From Lentibacter algarum (GTDB taxonomy: Bacteria; Pseudomonadota; Alphaproteobacteria; Rhodobacterales; Rhodobacteraceae), in assembly GCF_040580765.1 (NCBI RefSeq), contig NZ_CP158687.1, forward strand, positions 1,922,001 to 1,986,000: a DNA stretch of 64,000 bases. Direction: 5' to 3'. Positions 56,357-64,000 of the stretch are shown here, piece by piece. The notes under the pieces were generated by a model. That model worked only from the letters and a program-made list of their open reading frames with translations, was not told the origin of the DNA and made no database searches. The translations under genes and the position numbers were made by a program. Positions within the stretch are counted from its first letter, which is position 1; each line of letters begins with the position of its first letter.

Positions 56357-57384
56357 CCCAAAATATCGCCGTCAGCTTTCAAAACGTTTCGATCGTCTTT
56401 GGGCAAGCGCCTGCAAAAGCCCTCCCGCTGATGGATGCAGGTCAGAACCGTGCAGAAATACAAGAGAATACAGGGCAAATTCTTGGCGTGCACAATTGCT
56501 CTCTCGATGTGAAGCAAGGCGAAATCTTGGTGCTTATGGGACTATCTGGCTCAGGCAAATCAACGCTTCTGCGCTCTGTAAACGGCCTCAACCCAGTTGT
56601 GCGCGGCGAGGTGCAAGTCTGCACATCCAAGGGCATGCAATCCGTCACGCAAGCCTGCTCACAAGACCTGCGCGAGCTGCGACTCACTCAAATCTCTATG
56701 GTTTTTCAGAGTTTTGGCCTTCTTCCTTGGCGCAGCGTTGCCGAGAATGTTGGCCTCGGCCTTGAGCTTGGCGGCATGAGCCATCAAAGCCGTGCAGACA
56801 TCGTAGCAAAGCAACTGGCGCTTGTGGGCCTTTCAGACTGGGCCAATCACAAAGTCTCCGAGCTTTCGGGCGGTATGCAACAGCGCGTCGGACTTGCTCG
56901 CGCCTTTGCCACAGATGCGCCAATCCTTTTGATGGATGAGCCCTTTTCAGCTCTCGATCCGCTCATTCGCACCCGCCTCCAAGATGAACTTCTTGAGCTG
57001 CAAGCCCGCCTTGGTCGAACGATCATCTTTGTGAGCCACGACCTTGATGAAGCCTTCAAAATCGGTGGGCGTATTGCGATCATGGAGGGCGGCAGGATCG
57101 TCCAATGTGGCACACCCCAAGAAATATATACGAAGCCTGCCAATGCCTATGTTGCGGATTTTGTCGCGCATATGAACCCACTTGGCGTGCTCACAGCTCG
57201 TGATGTCATAGCGCCACTCAGCGCTGACGCGACTGGAGAAATAGACGCCAGTAAAAAGCTAGTAGACCTCATGCCGCATTTCCAAGAGAGCGAGGCTCCT
57301 ATCAAAGTCGTGCACAATGGAGAGGCCATCGGCGAGATCACAAAGACAGCACTGCTCAAGCGCCTCATCGCGCCAAAAGCATAG
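56353..57384 (+). CDS. choV: ChoV, choline ABC transporter ATPase
   Basis: The 343-residue ATPase has Walker A GLSGSGKST, Q-loop, signature ELSGGMQQRVGLARAFATD, Walker B ILLMDEPFSALDPL and H-loop FVSHDLDEA. Its N-terminal extension of about 50 residues and C-terminal tail follow the ProV/ChoV type, but full CBS domains are not evident. It powers choline uptake with ChoW and ChoX. It is the last gene of choXWV. Confidence 0.93.
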   Translation: MTQNIAVSFQNVSIVFGQAPAKALPLMDAGQNRAEIQENTGQILGVHNCSLDVKQGEILVLMGLSGSGKSTLLRSVNGLNPVVRGEVQVCTSKGMQSVTQACSQDLRELRLTQISMVFQSFGLLPWRSVAENVGLGLELGGMSHQSRADIVAKQLALVGLSDWANHKVSELSGGMQQRVGLARAFATDAPILLMDEPFSALDPLIRTRLQDELLELQARLGRTIIFVSHDLDEAFKIGGRIAIMEGGRIVQCGTPQEIYTKPANAYVADFVAHMNPLGVLTARDVIAPLSADATGEIDASKKLVDLMPHFQESEAPIKVVHNGEAIGEITKTALLKRLIAPKA

Positions 57385-57476
57385 CCCGCCCGGTTTTTTT
57401 ATTACTATAATATCGGGGTGGTGTTGGGCAGCCTCGAACTCCTCACCAAGCGAACCAGAGCGCGCGCCCCGTCAAA

Positions 57477-58382
57477 TCAAAACTTGGTCGCCGGCACCGC
57501 AGGTGTTCTGATCTTACGCTTCAAGACCGCTTCACGCATCGTGATAAAAGCAATCGAGCTAATAATCACCAAGCCACCAATCACAACCCAAGGGTCAACC
57601 CCTTCACCAAAAACAACAGCCCCGAGCAAAACGGCCCAAACCAACTGTAAAAAGCTCACAGGCTGGGTGACAGTCACAGGCGCCGCGGCAAAAGCCATCG
57701 ACATCGTATAGTGTCCACCAGTTGCCAAAGCTGCGACAGCAAACAACACCACGAGCTCGCTCGCGGTTGGCGTCACCCAATTTGCAAGCGCAAGCGGTGC
57801 AAGCCCGATGGTCACTGTGATAGACAACATCGTCACCACTATCGCAGGGTTGGTTTCATCAGACATAAGCTTTGCCACAAGATAGGAGGTTGCAAAGAAA
57901 ACCGCTGCGAACAGCATTGCAAGATGCCCCATTCCCACTTCTCGAAAGCCAGGCCGCAAAATGATCAGCGCGCCCACGAGCGCCGCCACCACAGCCAAGA
58001 TCCTACGCAGCGCCAGCTTTTCCCCCAAGAAAAGCGCCGCGCCGAGCGTGACATAGATCGGCGTCAGATAGTTCATCGCAGTCACATCTGCGATCGGGAT
58101 CCGCGCCATCGCATAAAACCAAAGGGAAACACCTCCCGTATGGGCGATCCCGCGAAGCCAAAAGAGCTTGTGCTGGCGTGTCGTGAGCTGGCTCTGGCGC
58201 ATCGCATTGATCATCGGCAACAGAAACACCAATCCCATCGAATAGCGCAAAAAAGCCGATTCTGCCGCAGGAATGCGCGTGCCATTGTATTTCACGAGAG
58301 CTGTCACAGCGACGAATAGCAGCCCTGTAACAAACATCCAGAAAACACCTTTCACAGGGCGATATGTCTGAAGATCATTCAT
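57477..58382 (-). CDS. EamA-family DMT exporter
   Basis: The 301-residue protein has ten predicted helices and two EamA repeats (first half through about residue 140, second from about 150). LRYSMGLVFLLPMINA and PIYVTLGAALFLGEKL segments are typical. The substrate is unknown; EamA members export amino acids or other metabolites. It converges with choV and precedes no other gene on its strand. The LysE-type gene is 49 bp upstream on the same strand, so both might be cotranscribed. Confidence 0.86.
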   Translation of the reverse strand: MNDLQTYRPVKGVFWMFVTGLLFVAVTALVKYNGTRIPAAESAFLRYSMGLVFLLPMINAMRQSQLTTRQHKLFWLRGIAHTGGVSLWFYAMARIPIADVTAMNYLTPIYVTLGAALFLGEKLALRRILAVVAALVGALIILRPGFREVGMGHLAMLFAAVFFATSYLVAKLMSDETNPAIVVTMLSITVTIGLAPLALANWVTPTASELVVLFAVAALATGGHYTMSMAFAAAPVTVTQPVSFLQLVWAVLLGAVVFGEGVDPWVVIGGLVIISSIAFITMREAVLKRKIRTPAVPATKF

Positions 58383-58431
58383 CTGTTAATGAAGCCACGT
58401 TGCGCAGATCGCTTCAAGCTCAAAAGCGAAG

Positions 58432-59025
58432 TTAGAAGAGAAGTTTGGCCGCAATCGCCCACATGATGAGTCCGATCATCACATCCAGCACTTGCCACGC
58501 CCTTGGCAGTTCAAAGAGGGGGGCAAGGAAGCGCGCGCCATATCCAAACGAAAAGAAGAAAACAAAGCTGGCGCTCATCGCCCCTACAGAAAAACCGAGC
58601 TTATCGTCCCAACCTGCGCTGATGGAGCCAAGAAGCACAACAGTATCAAGATAAACATGTGGGTTGAGCCAAGTTAGCAAAAGGACCGTCGCCAAAACGC
58701 CCTTTAACGAGCTTTTGACGGCCCCCTCCGTTCGCAGCACGCTAGCACCCTGCCACGCCGATCGGAAATTTGACGCTCCATACCAGAAGAGAAACATAGC
58801 GCCGCCATAGCGCATCAACGGTTCAAACCATGGTACGACCTCAGCGAGCGAGCCAAACCCAGCCACACCCGCCGCAATCAACACAGCATCAGAGAGCGCA
58901 CATGTAAGGCAAGTCACGAAAACATGCTCCCTTTTGATCCCCTGACGCAGGACAAAAGCATTCTGAGCTCCGATCGCGACAATAAGTGAAAATCCGAGGG
59001 CAAATCCCGCGATGGCAGCTTGCAT
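58432..59025 (-). CDS. LysE/ArgO-family amino acid exporter
   Basis: The 197-residue protein has six predicted helices and the LysE start AGFALGFSLIVAIGAQNAFVLRQGI, with TWLNPHVYLDTVVLLGSI, both typical of ArgO/LysE, which export arginine and lysine. It is divergent from an ArgP-type LysR gene 88 bp away, the arrangement of argO/argP and lysE/lysG. It probably exports basic amino acids under control of that regulator. Confidence 0.9.
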   Translation of the reverse strand: MQAAIAGFALGFSLIVAIGAQNAFVLRQGIKREHVFVTCLTCALSDAVLIAAGVAGFGSLAEVVPWFEPLMRYGGAMFLFWYGASNFRSAWQGASVLRTEGAVKSSLKGVLATVLLLTWLNPHVYLDTVVLLGSISAGWDDKLGFSVGAMSASFVFFFSFGYGARFLAPLFELPRAWQVLDVMIGLIMWAIAAKLLF

Positions 59026-59113
59026 TGAAAAATGTCTCTAATTTTCTCTTAGGGTTAGCGTAGACGATACGGTAATACAAATTAACGAATTAGGAGTAAT
59101 ATTAGAAATTTTA
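59026..59113. promoter_or_regulatory. AT-rich divergent promoter region of the LysE and ArgP-like genes
   Basis: The 88-bp gap is AT-rich compared with its neighbours, as for LysR-controlled promoters. No exact T-N11-A dyad stands out beyond short AATTA repeats, so the operator is not located. Confidence 0.4.
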
Positions 59114-60004
59114 ATGAAACTTGATCCAAAACAACTTACAGCTCTCACTGAAATTCTTCGGCTTGGCAGTTTTGAAGCTGCTGCCGATGCACTTGGTGTC
59201 ACCCAATCCGCAATCTCACAGCGCCTCAAGGCGCTCGAAGACAACTTCGGCAGCATATTGGTCGAGCGTTCTACGCCCTGCCGCGGGACGACTGCTGGCC
59301 TTAGGCTAGCTGCACACGCCAATAGCGTAACCCTCATGGAGGCAGACTTATCCCGCGAGCTCAGACAGGGCGCGCACACCTTAGAAGCCCTTAAACCTGT
59401 GCGCATTGCAGTCAATGCAGACAGCCTAGCAACATGGTTACCAACAGCCCTCGATAGCAGCGGCGCATTCCGATACGAGGTGCTCGTTGATGACGAAAGC
59501 ATTTCTGCAGAGTGGCTGCGTCGCGGCGAGGTTATGGCCGCTCTGACAACACAAGATAGTCCAGTGCGCGGCTGCAACGTCTACCCGCTCGGGTGCATGC
59601 GCTATATTTCAACAGCCTCGCCAGCATTCATGCGCCAGTGGATGCCAGAGGGCCCCACCCGCTCCACACTTTCAAAAGCGCCGATGCTGAGGTTTTCAGC
59701 CAATGACAATCTACAGGCAAATTGGCTCAAACAACATTTCGGTGTGGGGTTAAATCCTCCAGTGCACTTCATCCCTTCCACCACGGGCTTTGTAGAAGCC
59801 ACCTCTGCAGGTCTCGGTTGGGCGCTTAACCCTGCGATTCTTATCGAACCTCACCTTGCAAATGGAACATTGGTGGAAGTTCTGCCCGCAAGCCATCACC
59901 ATAATCCTCTCTATTGGCAAATCAGTCGTATCCTTGCACCTGCTCTCTCAGGCCTCACTGACAAACTGCGCCAGAACGCAAAAAAGGCGCTCGAGCCTCT
60001 CTAG
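59114..60004 (+). CDS. ArgP/LysG-type LysR-family regulator
   Basis: The 296-residue protein has the LysR helix-turn-helix (LTALTEILRLGSFEAAADALGVTQSAISQRLKALED, about 8-45) and the ArgP signature ERSTPCRGTTAGLRL. A co-inducer domain with ALGWALNPAI-type residues follows. ArgP/LysG activates the divergent LysE exporter on binding lysine or arginine. Its end overlaps a bidirectional terminator. Confidence 0.9.
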   Translation: MKLDPKQLTALTEILRLGSFEAAADALGVTQSAISQRLKALEDNFGSILVERSTPCRGTTAGLRLAAHANSVTLMEADLSRELRQGAHTLEALKPVRIAVNADSLATWLPTALDSSGAFRYEVLVDDESISAEWLRRGEVMAALTTQDSPVRGCNVYPLGCMRYISTASPAFMRQWMPEGPTRSTLSKAPMLRFSANDNLQANWLKQHFGVGLNPPVHFIPSTTGFVEATSAGLGWALNPAILIEPHLANGTLVEVLPASHHHNPLYWQISRILAPALSGLTDKLRQNAKKALEPL

Positions 60005-60019
60005 CCCAAGCGCCTTTTC
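59982..60019. terminator. Bidirectional terminator between argP-like gene and yebC
   Basis: AAAAGGCGCT (59982-59991) and AGCGCCTTTT (60009-60018) form a stem with short U tracts on both strands, four on plus and six on minus. It covers the stop codon of the LysR gene and lies 34 bp past the yebC stop. Confidence 0.75.
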
Positions 60020-60052
60020 AATAATATCTTAGCTCAGTTTAAGCTGGGCGCG

Positions 60053-60802
60053 TTACTCGTCGCCGAGCTGCGACATAACCTCATCCGAAGCCTCAAAGTT
60101 CGTCGTGACAGTCTGAACGTCGTCATCATCTTCCAAAGCATCAACGAGCTTCATAAGCTTTTGCATGTCTTCAAGGCCCATCTCCGTGCTGATGCTTGGC
60201 CGCCAGATCAGCTTGGTACTTTCGCTTTCGCCCAGTTCAGCTTCAAGCGCCGTCGACACCTCGTTGAGGTCGGTATCGCCACACCAAATCAGATGCCCTT
60301 CGTCTGTACTTTCTACATCCTCAGCGCCTGCCTCAATCGCCGCCATCATGACAGTGTCCGCGTCGCCCACAGAGGCCGCATAGCTCACAGCGCCCTTACG
60401 ATCGAACATGAAGCCTACAGAGCCCGTTTCACCAAGATTGCCACCGCATTTGGTGAAGAGCGACCGTACATTGCTGGCCGTACGGTTACGGTTATCTGTC
60501 ATCGTCTCGACAATCACCGCTACGCCATTGGGGCCATAGCCCTCATAGCGGATTTCCTCGTAGGCTTCGCCTTCGCCGCCCACGGCCTTCTTGATCGCAC
60601 GCTCAATGTTGTCCTTGGGCATAGACTGGCCCTTGGCTTCTTTCACAGCCATTCGCAAACGTGGGTTCTTTTCTGGGTCGGGGTCACCCATCTTTGCAGC
60701 AACGGTGATCTCTTTGGAAAGCTTGGAAAAAAGCTTGGAGCGCAGCTTGTCCTGACGCCCTTTGCGGTGTTGAATATTTGCCCATTTGCTGTGGCCGGCC
60801 AT
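60053..60802 (-). CDS. YebC/PmpR-family protein
   Basis: The 249-residue protein starts [20 protein letters not shown], the invariant beginning of YebC. It has [19 protein letters not shown] and [17 protein letters not shown]. YebC-family proteins were described as transcription regulators and also as translation factors that help ribosomes past proline stretches. The ATG at 60802 is decided by this motif; the frame runs open upstream to 61153. Confidence 0.95.
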   Translation of the reverse strand: MAGHSKWANIQHRKGRQDKLRSKLFSKLSKEITVAAKMGDPDPEKNPRLRMAVKEAKGQSMPKDNIERAIKKAVGGEGEAYEEIRYEGYGPNGVAVIVETMTDNRNRTASNVRSLFTKCGGNLGETGSVGFMFDRKGAVSYAASVGDADTVMMAAIEAGAEDVESTDEGHLIWCGDTDLNEVSTALEAELGESESTKLIWRPSISTEMGLEDMQKLMKLVDALEDDDDVQTVTTNFEASDEVMSQLGDE

Positions 60803-60991
60803 GATAAGCTCCCGATCATGATATCTACAGTTTGGCCCTCTATAAGTGATGGAGGCGGTCGTGTTCAACCACTCCCGATGTGCAGCACCCGAAAAGACAG
60901 TAAAGCGCAAAGGCAGAGCATCGGGACAAGTTGATGCCCAAATCGTATTTTTCCCGTGCAAGCCCCCCACAGCCCGCGCTAGAGAACCCTT

Positions 60992-62764
60992 ATGACACAA
61001 GATCAAATCATTCTCTTCTCGCTCTTTGCTGGCGTTTTCGCACTCTTGCTCTGGGGCCGCTGGCGCTATGATCTCGTCGCCTTTGCGGCTCTCATGCTCG
61101 GAGTCGTACTCGGTGTCGTCGAGACGAAACACGCATTTGATGGCTTCGGGCACCCAGCGACTATTGTCGTCGCGCTGGTGCTTGTGGTTTCCGCAGGGCT
61201 CGTTCGCTCAGGGGCGATCTATTTGATCACCCGCACACTCGTGGACAGCACACGCTCTCTTGGCACACATATCGCCATTATGGGCACAATCGGTGGTGTG
61301 CTCTCGGGCTTTATGAACAATGTCGCCGCCCTCGCCCTGCTCATGCCTGTCGACATCCAGACCGCGCGCAAAGCGGGTCGAGCTCCGGGCTTGTCGCTTA
61401 TGCCACTCAGCTTCGCAACCATCCTTGGCGGAATGGCCACTCTCATTGGCACGCCACCCAACATCATCATCGCCTCCATTCGCGAAGATGCTGTTGGCGA
61501 GCCCTTCTCGATGTTTGATTTCGCTCCTGTTGGCGGCCTAACGGCTGTAGCAGGCCTCATATTTGTCGCGCTCATTGGCTGGCGGCTGATCCCCAATCGT
61601 GACGATGCGCTCAAAGCTGTCAGCGACATGTCCGCTTACATTGCCGAACTCACAGTTCCCGAAGCATCAAAACAGATCGGCAAACGACTTGGTGAGCTTG
61701 AAGACGCCGCTGAGGCCGCGGATGTCGCAATTCTGGGCCTGATGCGTGGCGGCAAGCGGCGCTATGGCGCAGCAAGAAACTCACTCCTGCAATCCGGTGA
61801 TATCCTCGTCCTAGAAGCCTCCCCCGAAGCGTTGGACGAATTCCGCGCAACTTTGGGGCTAGCGTTTGCTGAACGAGAGCGTGAAGAGAGAGTCAAGGCA
61901 ACAGGCGAAGGCCTTGATCTCGTGGAAGTCGTGGTCACCGCTGAAGCGCGGATAGTGGGGAAAACAGCGCTCAGTATCGGTCTCTCATGGCGAAAACAAA
62001 CCGTGCTCATGGGGATCTCGCGCGCGGGTCATAAGATCACAAGCCAGATCCGCAAAACTCAAGTGCAAGCAGGCGATATCTTGCTTCTGCTTGTGCCTAA
62101 GGGCACTGGCCCTGAGGTAACAGACTGGATTGGTGCCCTGCCTTTGGCAGATCGCGGCCTAGCTGTCACACAAGATAGCAAAACATGGCTCGCCATAGGA
62201 CTTTTCGTAGCCGCTGTCGTTGCCGCCTCTGTCGGGCTCGTCTACCTACCGATCGCGCTTGGCATTGTGGTGGTCGCTTACATCCTACTCAAAATTTTGC
62301 CGCTCACAGAGCTCTATGACCACATCAACTGGCCTGTCGTCGTCCTCTTGGGCTCCATGATCCCGCTCGGCGCAGCGCTCGAAAACTCAGGCGGGACTGA
62401 ACTCCTTGCAGGTGCACTTCTAAGCTTTACCGATGCCATGCCAGCTTGGGCGATCCTGACGGTGCTGATGCTCGTCACTATGACGCTGTCGGATGTGCTC
62501 AACAACACGGCCACAACAATCGTCGCAGCCCCCGTCGGCATTGAAATGGCTCGGGCGCTCGACGTGTCCCCAGATCCTTTTCTCATGGCCGTCGCCATTG
62601 CGGCCAGTTCAGCCTTCCTCACGCCCATTGGCCATAAAAACAACACGCTCATTCTTGGTCCTGGGGGCTACAGCTTTGGCGACTACTGGCGTATGGGGCT
62701 GCCATTGGAAATTATCGTGGTCACCGTTTCGATCCCACTCATCCTTGTGTTCTGGCCTCTCTAG
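60992..62764 (+). CDS. SLC13/DASS-type transporter with TrkA-C domains
   Basis: The 590-residue protein has an N-terminal membrane half ([39 protein letters not shown]). Two TrkA-C domains follow near 215-290 and 300-385, then a second membrane half ending in [42 protein letters not shown]. This is the layout of the sulfate/anion-type SLC13 carriers with RCK_C regulatory domains. Substrate unknown. It converges with a paralogue of the same layout at 62868. Confidence 0.88.
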   Translation: MTQDQIILFSLFAGVFALLLWGRWRYDLVAFAALMLGVVLGVVETKHAFDGFGHPATIVVALVLVVSAGLVRSGAIYLITRTLVDSTRSLGTHIAIMGTIGGVLSGFMNNVAALALLMPVDIQTARKAGRAPGLSLMPLSFATILGGMATLIGTPPNIIIASIREDAVGEPFSMFDFAPVGGLTAVAGLIFVALIGWRLIPNRDDALKAVSDMSAYIAELTVPEASKQIGKRLGELEDAAEAADVAILGLMRGGKRRYGAARNSLLQSGDILVLEASPEALDEFRATLGLAFAEREREERVKATGEGLDLVEVVVTAEARIVGKTALSIGLSWRKQTVLMGISRAGHKITSQIRKTQVQAGDILLLLVPKGTGPEVTDWIGALPLADRGLAVTQDSKTWLAIGLFVAAVVAASVGLVYLPIALGIVVVAYILLKILPLTELYDHINWPVVVLLGSMIPLGAALENSGGTELLAGALLSFTDAMPAWAILTVLMLVTMTLSDVLNNTATTIVAAPVGIEMARALDVSPDPFLMAVAIAASSAFLTPIGHKNNTLILGPGGYSFGDYWRMGLPLEIIVVTVSIPLILVFWPL

Positions 62765-62833
62765 GGGAAGTCCATTCAGGCAGCTTCGTTGTAACAATGC
62801 CCTAGGGGCTACGCGGGGGGCTAGCGTCTCGCA

Positions 62834-62864
62834 CGTTCGGGCTTTACAAAGCCAAATTCGAACG
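62834..62864. repeat. Intergenic hairpin between convergent SLC13 genes
   Basis: CGTTCG (62834-62839) and CGAACG (62859-62864) flank an inner stem GGCTT/AAGCC with AAATT unpaired. It resembles the 19133-19155 hairpin in its TTCGAA end and in being between convergent genes. No T tract follows. Confidence 0.45.
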
Positions 62865-62867
62865 AGC

Positions 62868-64000
62868 TTAGAGCGGCCACAATAACGGTATCAATGCAGA
62901 GGCCAAAAGTCCGACAGAAAGATTGAGCGGAATCCCCACACGCATAAAGTCCGTAAACTTATAACCACCCGGTCCATAAACCAACATATTGGTCTGATAG
63001 CCAATTGGCGTTGCGAAGGAGGCACTTGCGGCCACCATCACCGCAACGACGAGGGGCCGTGCATCAATTCCGAGCGCATCAGCAACTCCAATTGCCACAG
63101 GCGTGATGACAACAGCCACTGCATTGTTACTTACAAGCTCGGTCAACACAGAGGTGAGCAGATAGATTGCCCAAATAATTAAAAACGGTGGCAAGATCGA
63201 AAGAATTGGCGCAATCCCACGCACAATCATTTCTACAGCTCCCGTTGCCTGCAAGGCAGCACCAATAGCCAGCATCGCAAAAATCAAAGCGAGTAATCGT
63301 CCATCTACGAAAGAAAAGGCTTCATCCGCATCAATACACCGCGACAACAGCACAACAGCCACGGCCAAGATTGCCAACAAAAAGATCGGTGCAACGCCAA
63401 ATCCTGCCAAAGCAACCAAGGCAATCAAAACTCCGATGGCGAGTGGAGCATGACCGCGACGAAAGGCTTTCGCTTGTGGTTGGTTCACTTCAACAAGGTC
63501 CATATCCGCTGCAAGCCGGTGAATATCATCTGGAGCACCCTCTAGCAAAAGGGTGTCGCCAACGCGCACAATGAGCTCATCAAGCTGACGACCAATATTC
63601 TGGTTGCGACGATGTACGGCCAGTGGATACACACCATAGCGCCGACGCAAACGCATCGCGCCCAGCTGACGCCCGACCATCTTAGCCCCGGGCGTGATCA
63701 AAACCTCCACAGTGGTTGTCTCGAACGCCGAAACCTGATCAACGCGCTTAAGTTCTTTATTGCGCTGTAAGCTAAGAAGCTCTGTCATCTCGGTGCGCAA
63801 AACCACTCGGTCCCCTGTCTGCAGACTCACTCCTGCAAGATTTCGACGTAACGAGGCATCACCGCGGATCACGTCAATCAGGCGCACCCCATCGCGCTTG
63901 AAGAGCTGCACGCCGCTCACCTCACGTCCAATAAGGTTGCTCTCTGCTGGGATGACCGCCTCGGTGAAAAATTTCATTTTTGAACGGTTGCTTAGCAAGC
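62868..64000 (-). CDS. SLC13/DASS-type transporter with TrkA-C domains (partial, N-terminus beyond right edge)
   Basis: The frame is open from the right edge to its stop at 62868. The visible part, at least 376 residues, has two TrkA-C domains (NLIGREVSGVQLFKRDGVRL; TTTVEVLITPGAKMVGRQLG) and the second membrane half with SNNAVAVVITPVAIGVADALG and SASFATPIGYQTNMLVYGPGGYKF. The TTG at 63998 is not a true start; the homologue at 60992-62764 shows that about 200 residues with the first membrane half lie outside the window. The two proteins are paralogues with different detail in the transport site (GHKNNTLIL against GYQTNMLVY). Confidence 0.87.
   Translation of the reverse strand, partial: LLSNRSKMKFFTEAVIPAESNLIGREVSGVQLFKRDGVRLIDVIRGDASLRRNLAGVSLQTGDRVVLRTEMTELLSLQRNKELKRVDQVSAFETTTVEVLITPGAKMVGRQLGAMRLRRRYGVYPLAVHRRNQNIGRQLDELIVRVGDTLLLEGAPDDIHRLAADMDLVEVNQPQAKAFRRGHAPLAIGVLIALVALAGFGVAPIFLLAILAVAVVLLSRCIDADEAFSFVDGRLLALIFAMLAIGAALQATGAVEMIVRGIAPILSILPPFLIIWAIYLLTSVLTELVSNNAVAVVITPVAIGVADALGIDARPLVVAVMVAASASFATPIGYQTNMLVYGPGGYKFTDFMRVGIPLNLSVGLLASALIPLLWPL

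Noticed and set aside
1..64000. CRISPR array, insertion sequence, prophage, integron, tRNA or rRNA
   Set aside because: I saw no repeat-spacer pattern, transposase, integrase, phage gene, cloverleaf or rRNA-like stretch. Short repeats found are regulatory-scale only.

Overview
The window reads as a chromosomal segment of an alphaproteobacterium of the order Rhodobacterales, Roseobacter type. The basis is the gene order (ftsW-murG-murC-DUF2484-murB-ddl-ftsQ-ftsA, the perM/hdaA/ppk/ppx block, pccB-pccA-scpA with a ScfR/PccR regulator, betI-betC-betA with choXWV), a short 450-residue ProS, and a moderately high GC content with dense, often 4-bp-overlapping genes. I see no rRNA, tRNA, insertion sequence, prophage or CRISPR array. 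Two genes are cut by the window edges: bamD on the left and an SLC13-type transporter on the right.

Layout. 1-13.9 kb: division and cell-wall (dcw) cluster on the minus strand, continuing into lpxC and bamD. It is interrupted between ftsA and ftsZ by two plus-strand genes: a membrane-tethered PhnD-like/LuxR one-component regulator and a secreted DsrE-like protein. 14-19.1 kb: BaiN-like flavoprotein, an XRE-cupin regulator, and a translationally coupled threonine operon kbl-(cysteine-synthase-like PLP enzyme)-tdh, whose Tdh lacks the four structural-zinc cysteines. 19.1-26.2 kb: two lipoprotein cytochromes c with an FNR-type box, a PaaI-like thioesterase, a YdcZ-like membrane protein, an Ldh-family oxidoreductase, lolCD, a DUF2937 protein and proS. 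26.3-33.3 kb: fasciclin protein, AI-2E/PerM permease, hdaA, ppk1, ppx. 33.3-36.7 kb: small secreted proteins, an EEP-family nuclease, a TerB-DnaJ protein, a GNAT and a VOC protein.

36.7-49.5 kb: propionyl-CoA to succinyl-CoA region. It holds scpA (methylmalonyl-CoA mutase), a sulfotransferase-like gene, several small lipoproteins, pccA, pccB, an MFS exporter and a PccR-like regulator. TTTGC-type repeats lie upstream of both pccB and pccR. 49.5-50.6 kb: a DUF465 protein behind a perfect FNR-type palindrome, and a secreted nuclease. 50.6-57.4 kb: choline sulfate/choline uptake and oxidation (betA, betC, betI, divergent choXWV, with a palindromic operator between them); betB is not in the window. 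57.5-64 kb: EamA exporter, LysE exporter with divergent ArgP-like regulator, YebC, and two convergent paralogous SLC13/TrkA-C transporters.

The best candidates for something under-described are the PhnD-LuxR/DsrE pair inside the dcw cluster, the kbl-PLP-tdh triad with its altered Tdh, and several unannotated regulatory structures: FNR-type boxes, TTTGC arrays, tandem hairpins after scpA, an 11-bp-phased GTGCAC array before ppx, and a structured tract ending in a strong terminator at 43.5-43.7 kb.
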